Assembly (NCBI GenBank): GCA_018896765.1
Contig: JAHILZ010000034.1
Span: 1 to 47,081, forward strand
Source of the DNA: Patescibacteria group bacterium
GTDB taxonomy: Bacteria > Patescibacteriota > Minisyncoccia > JAHIHE01
Direction of reading: 5' to 3'
DNA length: 47,081 bases
This document shows, piece by piece, positions 16,115-24,744 of this stretch (position 1 is its first letter; every line of letters starts with the position of its first letter). A program made the position numbers and the translations under genes. Under the pieces are notes generated by a model. The model did no database searches. It was not told the DNA's origin and was given only the letters and a program-made list of their open reading frames with translations.

Positions 16115-19100
16115 CTACGCTTTCGGCAACCGATTTCTTTTATTTAAGATAAAAATAAAACCGATAAAAGTTATCAATCCGACAAAAATAATGCCGACAG
16201 TCATAAGCACATAGCTATTCATGGATTTTTCCGACTCTTTCAAAGGAACGGCGCTGGCGCTGGCGGAAGAAATAAAATCTTTTACGCTCAAAGCTTTTGC
16301 TTCTTTAATAAAGAAACTCATTACTCGGCTTTTTGTCACCACCTTGCCGGCATTGTCATTCAATACAACATATGCTTCATGCTCTCCGTCCATTAACGAT
16401 TTATCAAATTCATAGTTCCAATTTCCATATTTATCGGTTTTTGCGGTTACGACTATCGGCAGATCGGAATAGATATACAGGGTTACAACCAAATCGCTAT
16501 CAGCTTTGCCGGTAAAAAGATATTTCGCGCCATCGGTACCGCCCTGCCCCGCTTCAATATTAGAAACTCCGTCAAAAGAATATTTATCAGACTCTGTTCC
16601 CGCTACTTTCGGATGACCCAAAACCCGATCATTCATAATCGCCTCGTCAATCGGCGCTATTTTCCCTTCGGCAATTTTTCCTTCTCCAAGAGGATTATGC
16701 CCGATTCTTGCCTCATCGCCGTCTTTATGGCCATCGCCATCCGAGTCCGGATTGGCGGGATCAGTGCCAATTCTTTTTTCCATATCATCCGTCAGTCCGT
16801 CGTTGTCGCTATCCACCATTACCGCGGCTCCCGCAGTCTGAATTAAATCATTGTCTTCGCTTAAAACTAAATTTTCTTCCGTTTTTATAATTTTAAGACT
16901 AACCCCATTATCCTTGATTGGAATTATCTCGCGATAATCGCCCATTTTTCCCCTGAGATCTTCTGTTTTAACAGCGCCGCCCCCGGCCAAAAAAGTAATT
17001 TCATCTTTTATCTTGGCATACTCTGCCTGCTTGGAACTGATAGCGCCTAAATGATTCTCTTTAATGGAATTTTTACATTGCCATTCATCTAATCCTGGGC
17101 AAACCGCCTTAGGCGCATACAAATTGAATAAATAGTCCTTGCACTCTTTTTCATCTTCTATGCCCGCTCTCTTGCACTCCTCAGGAGCATACTTTTTAAA
17201 CATTACTTTATCGCATTCTTTTTGCGTTTTAACATTGGCGGCCTGACATTCTTTCGGCATAAATTTCTGTTTTAAGTAAACGTCGCATTGATCCAAATCG
17301 CTAATCCCGTTCTTCTTGCAATCTTCCGGCAAATAACTCTTTTTCATTATTTTTTCACATTCATCAACTGATTTAACGCCGGCTTTTTGGCACTCAATCG
17401 GAAACTTATCCGAAGGAATATTATTCTTATCGCCATATTTCTCAAACATAAATTTCTTGCATCCTTCCGGAGATACTAACCCCGCAACAACACAATCTTG
17501 CGGCGCGTTTCTTTTGAACATAAAACTTTCACAATCTTTAGGATTGGAAATTTTCGCATCAATACATTCTTTCGGAGCGTTTTTTTCAAATAAATATTTT
17601 TCACAATCTGTCTTGTTTGTTATATTCGCCGCCTTGCAGTCTTCCGGCAGATATTTTACGGTCATTTCTTTTTCACATATTATAGGATCGGTAATTCCTT
17701 TTTCCTTGCATTCCTGAGAAATACCGATTGTTCCCTGCAGTGAATTTATTGGCATTGTTGTAACTATTGAATTTTGCGCAAAATTATTATATTTATTCCT
17801 CATTATATAATCGCATTCTTCTTTGGTTTTAGAACCGGCATCCGCGCACTCTTTCGGCATAAATTTTTCCGCCATATATTTCCCGCAATTTGCAAAATCA
17901 GAAATACCCGCTTCTTCGCATTCAAAAGTTAAAAATGTGTTTGCGGCCATAAAAGTAACGCATCTCGCCTCGTCAATAATATTGGCGTCTTTGCATTGTT
18001 GAGGCAAAGAATTCAATAAAATAATTTTCGAACAGTCTTCCTGCGTCATCGCGCCTTTCTGGCGGCATATTTCAGGCATAGCATATTTAAACATATACTC
18101 TCGACATTTTAATTCATCTGAAACATTTGCGTTCCGGCACTCCGGAGAAAATTGCATATATTTCCGGCAAGATTCCTGAGTCGCATATCCTTTTTGCTGA
18201 CATTCAATAGAAATATAAACAGTTACCGGATTTATAGAAGGGCTTATTCCCGGATAAGGAGAAACCTTAGGATCAAAAGTTGGATAAGGAGATGTCATTA
18301 CAGCCGGAAACGGAGTAAAAGCGGGAGAAATTGCGGGAACAGGGGTACCGCTTAAAATCGGATTATTAACATTAAAATAGAACTGAATATTATTTTCATA
18401 TGAATAACCATTATATATTCCCTTGGCAATAAGTTTATAACTGCCATTGTTCAATTTGACAGTATCTAAAATTCCCAGCCAATAATTATAATTACCGAAA
18501 GAATCAGGGGCGGTGGTTGTCGAAGGATAGCCTGCAACAATATACGGAGATAAAATATTAGTGGCGGTATTATGAAACCTGAAAGTTAAGCCGGACAAAG
18601 GAGCATTGCTATTGGCCCAAATATTTTTTGCGCCAATGATTGTAGAACCGGAAACCGAGGAATTAATACCGACTGTGATAATAGGTACGGCAGGAAGTAC
18701 GGTAGAAATTGGAATCGGAGTTGGTGTTGGTGTCGTATAGTTCATAACGGTTGGGGTTGGTGTTGGCGTTGGCGTAGGCGTTGGAGTTGGAGTTGGAGTT
18801 GGGGTTGGGGTTGGGGTAACAGTAGTAACGCTGGAAACTATTGTATATGTTACAGAATTCGATTCTGTTTCCATTGTGGAACAAGTAATGCCATCATCAG
18901 CGCAACCTTTCACTTTATATTGATAAACGCTACCCGCGACAACGCTAAAATCTTCATAATAAGGATTGGCTATATTTATACTTAAAAGATATTCCCCGCC
19001 ATTTATACTTCTATAAATAATGTATTTTACAGCTGATGACGGCCATTTAACAAAAATTTTTCTATCCTCTGATGAAGCAGCCACAGAAGAAGGCGAAAGA

Positions 19101-19231
19101 GACGGGGACAGTATGTCGCTGGTTTCCGCCAAAGAAAAACTGGCAGAATACGCCAGTGTTAAAATTATTTGCAACGAAGCAATCGTAAAAGCTAATAATA
19201 CAATTAATTTTCTGCTTATTTTTTTGTTCAT
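16115..19231 (-). CDS. large cell-surface protein with Cys repeats, Ca-binding type 3 repeats and C-terminal anchor
   Basis: A 1038-aa secreted protein. Its parts, in order:
- signal peptide (about 1-35);
- fibronectin-type segment (IFVKWPSSAVKYIIYRS);
- Thr-Pro linker near 140-165;
- Ig-like domain;
- second Pro/Ser-rich linker;
- fourteen tandem repeats of about 24 residues with consensus P-E/K-x-C-x3-A-x-I-x6-C-x3-M/L-F, two Cys each, plus a degenerate fifteenth ending in CPGLDEWQC;
- thrombospondin type-3-like repeats (DSDNDGLTDD, DSDGDGHKDGDE), probably calcium-binding;
- Ig-like domain near 880-970;
- C-terminal membrane helix with a basic tail.
It is a likely adhesin or stalk protein. 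Partners are unknown. Confidence 0.85.
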   Translation of the reverse strand: MNKKISRKLIVLLAFTIASLQIILTLAYSASFSLAETSDILSPSLSPSSVAASSEDRKIFVKWPSSAVKYIIYRSINGGEYLLSINIANPYYEDFSVVAGSVYQYKVKGCADDGITCSTMETESNSVTYTIVSSVTTVTPTPTPTPTPTPTPTPTPTPTPTVMNYTTPTPTPIPISTVLPAVPIITVGINSSVSGSTIIGAKNIWANSNAPLSGLTFRFHNTATNILSPYIVAGYPSTTTAPDSFGNYNYWLGILDTVKLNNGSYKLIAKGIYNGYSYENNIQFYFNVNNPILSGTPVPAISPAFTPFPAVMTSPYPTFDPKVSPYPGISPSINPVTVYISIECQQKGYATQESCRKYMQFSPECRNANVSDELKCREYMFKYAMPEICRQKGAMTQEDCSKIILLNSLPQQCKDANIIDEARCVTFMAANTFLTFECEEAGISDFANCGKYMAEKFMPKECADAGSKTKEECDYIMRNKYNNFAQNSIVTTMPINSLQGTIGISQECKEKGITDPIICEKEMTVKYLPEDCKAANITNKTDCEKYLFEKNAPKECIDAKISNPKDCESFMFKRNAPQDCVVAGLVSPEGCKKFMFEKYGDKNNIPSDKFPIECQKAGVKSVDECEKIMKKSYLPEDCKKNGISDLDQCDVYLKQKFMPKECQAANVKTQKECDKVMFKKYAPEECKRAGIEDEKECKDYLFNLYAPKAVCPGLDEWQCKNSIKENHLGAISSKQAEYAKIKDEITFLAGGGAVKTEDLRGKMGDYREIIPIKDNGVSLKIIKTEENLVLSEDNDLIQTAGAAVMVDSDNDGLTDDMEKRIGTDPANPDSDGDGHKDGDEARIGHNPLGEGKIAEGKIAPIDEAIMNDRVLGHPKVAGTESDKYSFDGVSNIEAGQGGTDGAKYLFTGKADSDLVVTLYIYSDLPIVVTAKTDKYGNWNYEFDKSLMDGEHEAYVVLNDNAGKVVTKSRVMSFFIKEAKALSVKDFISSASASAVPLKESEKSMNSYVLMTVGIIFVGLITFIGFIFILNKRNRLPKA
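18749..18817 (+). repeat. G-rich hexamer tract encoding the Thr-Pro linker
   Basis: The plus strand carries repeated ggttgg/ggagtt hexamers ending in three GGGG runs separated by TT. The opposite strand encodes alternating Thr-Pro codons. The tract could change length by slippage in 6-nt steps without breaking the frame and could form a G-quadruplex on the template strand. Confidence 0.7.
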
Positions 19232-19444
19232 ATTAAAAAATAAATAATAAATAATTATAAACGAATTATTTTATTATTATAACACAAAAATAAAAAAACG
19301 CATAGTTCGCGTACTTGCCGCCATTCCCTCTTTTCGGAGAATAATTCTTGAAAAATCTCTTAATCTCGCTTTTTGTTTTATAAATGGTATAATTTGAACA
19401 AAAGAATATTTTAGCTTGAAAAATGAATTAAACCTATCGGCACA

Positions 19445-19499
19445 TTACATTCTAAAACGAAGTTTTAGGAATTTCCTAAAACTTCGTTTTAGAATGTAA
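19445..19499. repeat. perfect 27-bp inverted repeat (55-bp palindrome)
   Basis: The left arm 19445-19471 and right arm 19473-19499 are exact reverse complements around a single T. Each arm also folds alone (ctaaaacgaagttttag). It lies 30 bp before the AlkD-like gene. No T-run follows on either strand. The rest of the 19232-19528 gap is AT-rich and contains only a TATAAT match at 19391 without a convincing -35. Confidence 0.9.
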
Positions 19500-19528
19500 C
19501 CTTTATTCAAATTCCTTAACGATAAATC

Positions 19529-20209
19529 ATGAATTATAAAACCATAATTTCCAAACTCAAATCCCATAAAAATCCAAAAAATATCGCCGGAATGGCGCAA
19601 TTCGGCATTAGCGCGAAAAATACGCTGGGAGTGAATATTCCGATAATTCGGAGTATGGCGAAAAAAATTGGGAAAGATCACAATCTGGCGCTAGAGCTTT
19701 GGGGTTCCAAAATTCACGAAGCGCGAATTCTGGCAAGCATGATCGACGAGCCGTCGCTGGTTGGCAAAAAACAAATGGGGCATTGGGTCCGAGATTTTGA
19801 CTCTTGGGATGTCTGCGATCAAGTTTGCATGAATTTATTTGACAAAACCGAATTTGCTTGGACTATGCCGTTTGAATGGAGCAAGCGCCAGGAAGAATTT
19901 GTCAAAAGAGCAGGATTCGCTTTAATGGCGGCTTTGGCTTTTCACAATAAATCATCGGATGATAAAAAATTCCTGAAATTTTTTCCAATTATAAAGCGGG
20001 AAGCTGCCGACGAAAGAAACTTTGTCCGCAAGTCCGTGAATTGGGCGCTCCGCCAAATCGGCAAAAGAAATAAAAACCTTTGCTCTCAAGCGCTGAAACT
20101 CGCCCGAGAAATTAAAAAAGAAAACCCGGCGAGCAAATCCGCAAATTGGATCGCAAACGATGCGATCAGGGAATTAAACGAAAAACATTTTTTGCAAAAT
20201 CAAAAATAA
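19529..20209 (+). CDS. AlkD-like DNA alkylation repair protein (HEAT repeat)
   Basis: A 226-aa protein of the AlkC/AlkD HEAT-like repeat family. Typical blocks are GVNIPIIRSMAKKIGK, LWGSKIHEARILASMIDEP, WVRDFDSWDVCDQVCMNLF, and FVRKSVNWALRQIGKRNKNL. AlkD glycosylases remove 3- and 7-alkylpurines, using an Asp and aromatic residues on the concave face. The WD in DSWDVCD fits the conserved region. ATG 19529 is the start. It uses GC-richer codons like the surrounding chromosome, not like the island beginning after it. Confidence 0.85.
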   Translation: MNYKTIISKLKSHKNPKNIAGMAQFGISAKNTLGVNIPIIRSMAKKIGKDHNLALELWGSKIHEARILASMIDEPSLVGKKQMGHWVRDFDSWDVCDQVCMNLFDKTEFAWTMPFEWSKRQEEFVKRAGFALMAALAFHNKSSDDKKFLKFFPIIKREAADERNFVRKSVNWALRQIGKRNKNLCSQALKLAREIKKENPASKSANWIANDAIRELNEKHFLQNQK

Positions 20210-20227
20210 TTTGATTGATTTTTTTTA

Positions 20228-20256
20228 TTGATTTTATGGTTAGAATGGGGTAAAAT
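20228..20256 (+). promoter_or_regulatory. candidate promoter of the restriction-modification island
   Basis: TTGATT (20228-20233), a 17-nt spacer and TAAAAT (20251-20256) lie 30 nt before ATG 20286. It is the only reasonable -35/-10 pair in the short gap after the AlkD-like gene. Confidence 0.45.
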
Positions 20257-20285
20257 TAGACAGATGAGATTATATTCTGTGTTGA

Positions 20286-22139
20286 ATGAATACAGACATA
20301 ATCAAACGGACGAGTTATTTTAATAAATTTATGCCAAAAATAAAAGATATTCCCAAAATAGATCGCCCAAGGGAAAAATTTCTCAAAAAAGGAGCTGACG
20401 CGCTTTCGAAAAGCGATCTTTTGGCGATTCTATTAGGCAGCGGCATAAAAGGAAAAAATGTCAGGCAGCTTTCAGAGAATATCATTAAAAAATTCGGCAA
20501 AAACTTTTTAAATATAACCGTTGACGATCTATTGGAAATTTCAGGGATTGGCCAAGCTAAAGCTTTGCAAATTACTGCCGCGATTTCTTTGGTAAAAAGA
20601 TTCTGCGCGGACGAAAAATCAAACGAGATTATTGTTAAAAACTTTCAAGATGTTTTATCTCTCGCCTACGATCTAAGAGACAAGAAAAAAGAACATTTGG
20701 CATGTTTGTATCTTAACGCGAGAAATTCCTTGCTCAAAAAAGAAATTATCAGCGTGGGCTTGTTGGATAAAGCTCTGTTGCATCCGAGGGAAATATTTTA
20801 TCCGGCGACGGAATTGAATGCCGCCAGCGTTATCCTGATTCATAACCACCCGTCAGGCGATTCTTCTCCAAGCGAAAAAGACAAGCAAATTATCGAGAAA
20901 ATAACTCAAGCGGGTGAAATAATGGGAATACCAGTTATTGATTTCATTATTGTCTCTGAAAATGATCATTACAGTTTTTTTGAAAAATTAAAAAAGCAAG
21001 AGGATAATTTGGATTATGTCGCGGATGGCGCGCAAGGGACTTTATTTGATTTGTTAGAAATTGTAAGACCGGCTTATGAAATTAGTGTTCAAGGAATAGA
21101 TAAGCATTATTTTCAGCCCCCCCAACCCAGAAAAGGATATTTTCAGTTGCAAAATAGAAGATATTTGGGAAATAAATATAAGTTACTTGGCTTTATTGAA
21201 GATATAGTTTCTGAAAAATGCGGGAAAATAAATTCTTTTTGTGATATTTTTGCTGGTACAGGCGTAGTGGGGGAACGTTTTAATAATTCAAAAATTAAAA
21301 TAATTTCTAATGATTTTCTTTCTGCAAACTATGCTTGCTTGCAAGCATTTTTAGGAACAAGCATCGATATTCAAGAGAGTGTTTCACAAAAGATAGAACA
21401 TTTAAATAAATTACATTTGGAAGAAGAAAATTACTTTTCAAAACATTTTAGTGGAACTTATTTTTCAGAAGAAAATGCAAAAAAAATTGGAATAATACGA
21501 GAAGAAATAGAAAGAATTTCAGAAAATAATAATGAAAAAAGTATTCTGATTTGTTCATTACTTTACGCAATGGATAAAGTAGCAAATACTGTTGGACACT
21601 ATGACGCATTTAGAAAAGATTTAGATATGTTGCAACCCGTTAAACTTCTAATTCCTCGCATTGATCACTTGAATAATAAAAATAATGAAATCTATAAAGA
21701 AGATGCGAATATACTTGTCAGAAAAATTTCTTGCGATGTTTTATATATAGATCCGCCATACAATTCTAGGCAATATTCAGATGCTTATCATCTTATGGAA
21801 AATTTAACAGAATGGAAAAAACCAGAAGTTGTCGGTGTAGCAAAAAAAATGGATCGTTCTCATATTAAAAGTGCTTATTGTTTAAAAAATGCGGTTCGAT
21901 CGTTTGAGGATTTGATTAACAATGCAAGCTGTAAGCATATTTTACTTTCTTATAATAATACCGGTAATTCAAAAGATGAGCGTTCAAACGCAAGAATGAG
22001 TGATAGTGATATTTTAAGAATATTGAACAATAAAGGCGATGTAGAAATTTTTGAAAAAGACTATAAAGCTTTTACTACTGGCAAAAGTAATGGCGATAAT
22101 AACGCAGAGCGTATTTTTTATTGTAAAGTAACAAAATAA
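20286..22139 (+). CDS. RadC (JAB)-DNA adenine methyltransferase fusion
   Basis: A 617-aa two-part protein. Residues about 16-240 are a complete RadC: KIDRPREKFLKKGA, a helix-hairpin-helix (LLEISGIGQAKALQI), and a JAB/MPN domain with LLHPREIFYPA, HNHPSG and the S-x-x-D of SEKDK. Residues about 285-617 are a D12/Dam-type alpha-class N6-adenine methyltransferase: RRYLGNKYKLL (motif X), FCDIFAGTGVVGERF (SAM motif I), then LYIDPPYNSRQY (catalytic motif IV). ATG 20331 (MPKIKDIPK) is an equally good start. RadC alone is normally about 225 aa. Base composition falls near 21060, at the join. It is followed 2 nt later by the endonuclease gene, so the methyltransferase probably protects one strand of its site. 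Confidence 0.88.
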   Translation: MNTDIIKRTSYFNKFMPKIKDIPKIDRPREKFLKKGADALSKSDLLAILLGSGIKGKNVRQLSENIIKKFGKNFLNITVDDLLEISGIGQAKALQITAAISLVKRFCADEKSNEIIVKNFQDVLSLAYDLRDKKKEHLACLYLNARNSLLKKEIISVGLLDKALLHPREIFYPATELNAASVILIHNHPSGDSSPSEKDKQIIEKITQAGEIMGIPVIDFIIVSENDHYSFFEKLKKQEDNLDYVADGAQGTLFDLLEIVRPAYEISVQGIDKHYFQPPQPRKGYFQLQNRRYLGNKYKLLGFIEDIVSEKCGKINSFCDIFAGTGVVGERFNNSKIKIISNDFLSANYACLQAFLGTSIDIQESVSQKIEHLNKLHLEEENYFSKHFSGTYFSEENAKKIGIIREEIERISENNNEKSILICSLLYAMDKVANTVGHYDAFRKDLDMLQPVKLLIPRIDHLNNKNNEIYKEDANILVRKISCDVLYIDPPYNSRQYSDAYHLMENLTEWKKPEVVGVAKKMDRSHIKSAYCLKNAVRSFEDLINNASCKHILLSYNNTGNSKDERSNARMSDSDILRILNNKGDVEIFEKDYKAFTTGKSNGDNNAERIFYCKVTK

Positions 22140-22141
22140 TT

Positions 22142-23959
22142 ATGAAAAAACCATGGTCAATTACAACGACGCTAAGAAATCCTGAAAGATTAAGGAGCTT
22201 TTTGATTATTCTTAAAAAACTAGAAAATTTCAAATGGACTTCGGAAAATCAAATAAAATATCAAATTCTTCTTATTAAAGAAAGGGTTTATGGGTATGGC
22301 AGCAAACAATTTTATAATGGACTGTCACAAGCGCAGATTAATTTGATTGATGATCAGGCAAAAGAAATTTCCTTTGAAAAAGCAGAGGAAATTTTTAATG
22401 CCAAAAATTACGAAGATCCTGCAATGAGAGGCAGACAATCAATAAATCCGTTAAAAAAGTTTGGATTTGTTGTGATAAAAGATGAGAAAATTTTTATCAC
22501 AAGTTTAGGCAAGCTATTTTTAGATGATGATTTTGATCTTGGAGAAATATTTTTTAGAAGTTTTATCAAGTGGCAAATTCCAAATCCTGATAGTGATGAC
22601 TATAAACTTGAGAATGGATACAATGTGGAACCATTTGTCGGCGCTCTCCATCTTATTCGGAAAGTAAACGAAATGTCCAGGAAATCAGGAGAAAAAGAAA
22701 AAGGGATTAGCAAAGAAGAATTTTCTTTATTTTGTCCAACCCTTGTTAACTATAAAGATATAGAGCTTTATTCTAAAAAAATTATTGCGCTGAGAGAAAA
22801 CCTTAAAAACAAAACAAAGCAGCAACAAAAAATAATTCGAGATAAGTATAAAAAAACTTTTGCGCGAGAGTTTTTAGGAAAATCGAATAATGCAGAAATT
22901 CAAAAACTATTAAAAAATCTTAAAGATTATGGAGATAATGCCATTCGATACTTTCGCTTAACTCGTTATATTTATATTCGTGGAGGCGGTTTTTATATTG
23001 ATCTGGAGCCAAGGAGATCGGTTGAGATAAATGCTTTACTGGATTTTGATAATGCTCAATCTAAAACATTTACATCAAAAAAAGAATATTTAGACTATAT
23101 TTCTAATATTTCGGAGCCAAAACTACCTTGGGAAACTAAAGAAAAGCTTATTGAAATTGCCATAAAAATTCTTGAAGACATAAGGTTGTTTGAACAGGAA
23201 ATAAAAGTAATATCAAAAGAGTTTTTGGATTATAAGAAATTAGACGAGATTGGGTTAAAAAAATTTATTGAAAATATAAGGAATTATCGAAGAGAGCTAC
23301 AGGATAAACAAAATCATCAAAAATCACAAAACACGGAACAAATTAAATCTTACATTCAAGAATTTGAAAATATTTTTGAATCTGAAGATAGACCTATATT
23401 GCTTGAAAAGTTATCATCACTAGGTCTTAATGCCCTAAATGATGCGTTAAAAATACATCCAAACTATCCAGTTGGCGATGATAATGAACCAACATTTACA
23501 GCTCCAGCAAACACGCCAGACATAGAGTGCTTCTATCAGGGTTTTAATGCTATTTGCGAGGTAACAATGCTAACAGGCAGGGAACAGTGGTATAACGAAG
23601 GACAGCCTGTGATGAGGCATTTAAGGGATTTTGAAAATAAACATAGTGATAAAACATCCTATTGTCTTTTTATTGCTCCAAAAATGCATCGTGATACAAT
23701 TAATACTTTTTGGACAGCTATAAAATATGAATATGAAGGAAGGACACAAAAAATAATTCCATTATCAATAAATAATTTTGTATTACTTTTAAAAATTTTA
23801 GTTCAAATAAAAGCGGAGAATAAATTTTTAAAACACGGAGAAGTTACTCGTCTGTATGATGAAATAATTGACTCATCAAGTTCTTTTATTGATTCGAATG
23901 AATGGCTTAGGAATATTCCCAACGCTATTTCGTTGTGGCAAAAAAGTCTAACCTTTTAA
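22142..23959 (+). CDS. AlwI-family type II restriction endonuclease
   Basis: A 605-aa protein starting MKKPWSITTTLRNPERLRSFL, the signature opening of the AlwI/BspD6I (N.BstNBI, MlyI) family. A nuclease core near residues 458-490 has PDIECFYQGFNAICEVTM followed by GREQWYNEGQPVMRHLRDFE, containing the acidic residues expected for a PD-(D/E)xK site. Family members cut outside short asymmetric sites such as GGATC or GAGTC; the exact site here cannot be read from sequence. It starts 2 nt after the fusion methyltransferase and overlaps the next gene's region. Strongly AT-rich codon use suggests acquisition by transfer. Confidence 0.9.
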   Translation: MKKPWSITTTLRNPERLRSFLIILKKLENFKWTSENQIKYQILLIKERVYGYGSKQFYNGLSQAQINLIDDQAKEISFEKAEEIFNAKNYEDPAMRGRQSINPLKKFGFVVIKDEKIFITSLGKLFLDDDFDLGEIFFRSFIKWQIPNPDSDDYKLENGYNVEPFVGALHLIRKVNEMSRKSGEKEKGISKEEFSLFCPTLVNYKDIELYSKKIIALRENLKNKTKQQQKIIRDKYKKTFAREFLGKSNNAEIQKLLKNLKDYGDNAIRYFRLTRYIYIRGGGFYIDLEPRRSVEINALLDFDNAQSKTFTSKKEYLDYISNISEPKLPWETKEKLIEIAIKILEDIRLFEQEIKVISKEFLDYKKLDEIGLKKFIENIRNYRRELQDKQNHQKSQNTEQIKSYIQEFENIFESEDRPILLEKLSSLGLNALNDALKIHPNYPVGDDNEPTFTAPANTPDIECFYQGFNAICEVTMLTGREQWYNEGQPVMRHLRDFENKHSDKTSYCLFIAPKMHRDTINTFWTAIKYEYEGRTQKIIPLSINNFVLLLKILVQIKAENKFLKHGEVTRLYDEIIDSSSSFIDSNEWLRNIPNAISLWQKSLTF

Positions 23960-23961
23960 AC

Positions 23962-24744
23962 ATGAGTATGAAAAAAAATATTATTTATAATGAAGACTGT
24001 ATAAAAATACTCAATACAAAAATTGATAAGGGTTCGATTGATCTTATTTTTGCAGACCCTCCATATAATTTGTCTGGCAACGGTTTGAAATGGAAGGGAA
24101 GCAAGACTGGCGGAGATTGGTATATGGTAAATGAATCTTGGGATAAAATGACAGCGCCCGAGTATTTGCAATTTACGAGAAAATGGATTGGAGCTTGCAA
24201 TAAAGTCTTAAAAGACACGGGTTCAATTTATATTGCTTGCAGTTATCACAATATCGGGGAGGTAATGATTGTTTTAAAGCAACTTGATTTTAAAATAAAT
24301 AATATCATTACTTGGTATAAAACAAACTCAATGCCAAATATGACAAGAAGGGTGTTTACTCATTCAACGGAGTTTGTAATTTGGGCTGTTAAGGGAAGCG
24401 GTTGGGTTTTTAATTATGAAAAAATTAAGGAAATAAACCCTGAAAAACAAAAAGATGGATCTGAAAAACAAATGCGTGACTTTTGGGAATTGCCTTTGGT
24501 TCAAGGGAAAGAGAGATTGCGAGGAAAAAACGGAAAGGCATTACATCCAACTCAAAAGCCCGAGGAAATGCTAAAACGAATAATCATTGCCTCATCAAAT
24601 AAAGGTGATACTGTTTTAGATCCATTTCTAGGCAGTGGAACAACAGCTTTCGTTGCAAAAAAATTAGGACGAAATTGGATTGGCATTGAGAAAAGCAAAA
24701 AATATGTTGATATGGCTAAAAAAAGAATTTCTAACCATGACTAA
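23962..24744 (+). CDS. beta-class DNA N6-adenine/N4-cytosine methyltransferase
   Basis: A 260-aa methyltransferase. Catalytic motif IV (LIFADPPYNLSGNG) comes first, near residue 32, and the SAM motif I (DPFLGSGTTAFVAKKLG) is near the C-terminus: the beta-class permuted order. HPTQKPEEMLKRII is the usual motif X region. An upstream GTG (23935) lies inside the endonuclease gene, so I choose ATG 23962, 2 nt after the endonuclease stop. With the alpha-class fusion methyltransferase, it gives two enzymes for an asymmetric type IIS site, one per strand. This pairing is typical for AlwI-type systems. Confidence 0.9.
   Translation: MSMKKNIIYNEDCIKILNTKIDKGSIDLIFADPPYNLSGNGLKWKGSKTGGDWYMVNESWDKMTAPEYLQFTRKWIGACNKVLKDTGSIYIACSYHNIGEVMIVLKQLDFKINNIITWYKTNSMPNMTRRVFTHSTEFVIWAVKGSGWVFNYEKIKEINPEKQKDGSEKQMRDFWELPLVQGKERLRGKNGKALHPTQKPEEMLKRIIIASSNKGDTVLDPFLGSGTTAFVAKKLGRNWIGIEKSKKYVDMAKKRISNHD

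Noticed and set aside
18663..18884. Antisense-frame ORF rich in Asn-Pro and Asn-Ser
   Set aside because: Same strand as the surface protein in another frame, produced by the Thr-Pro hexamer tract; a shadow.
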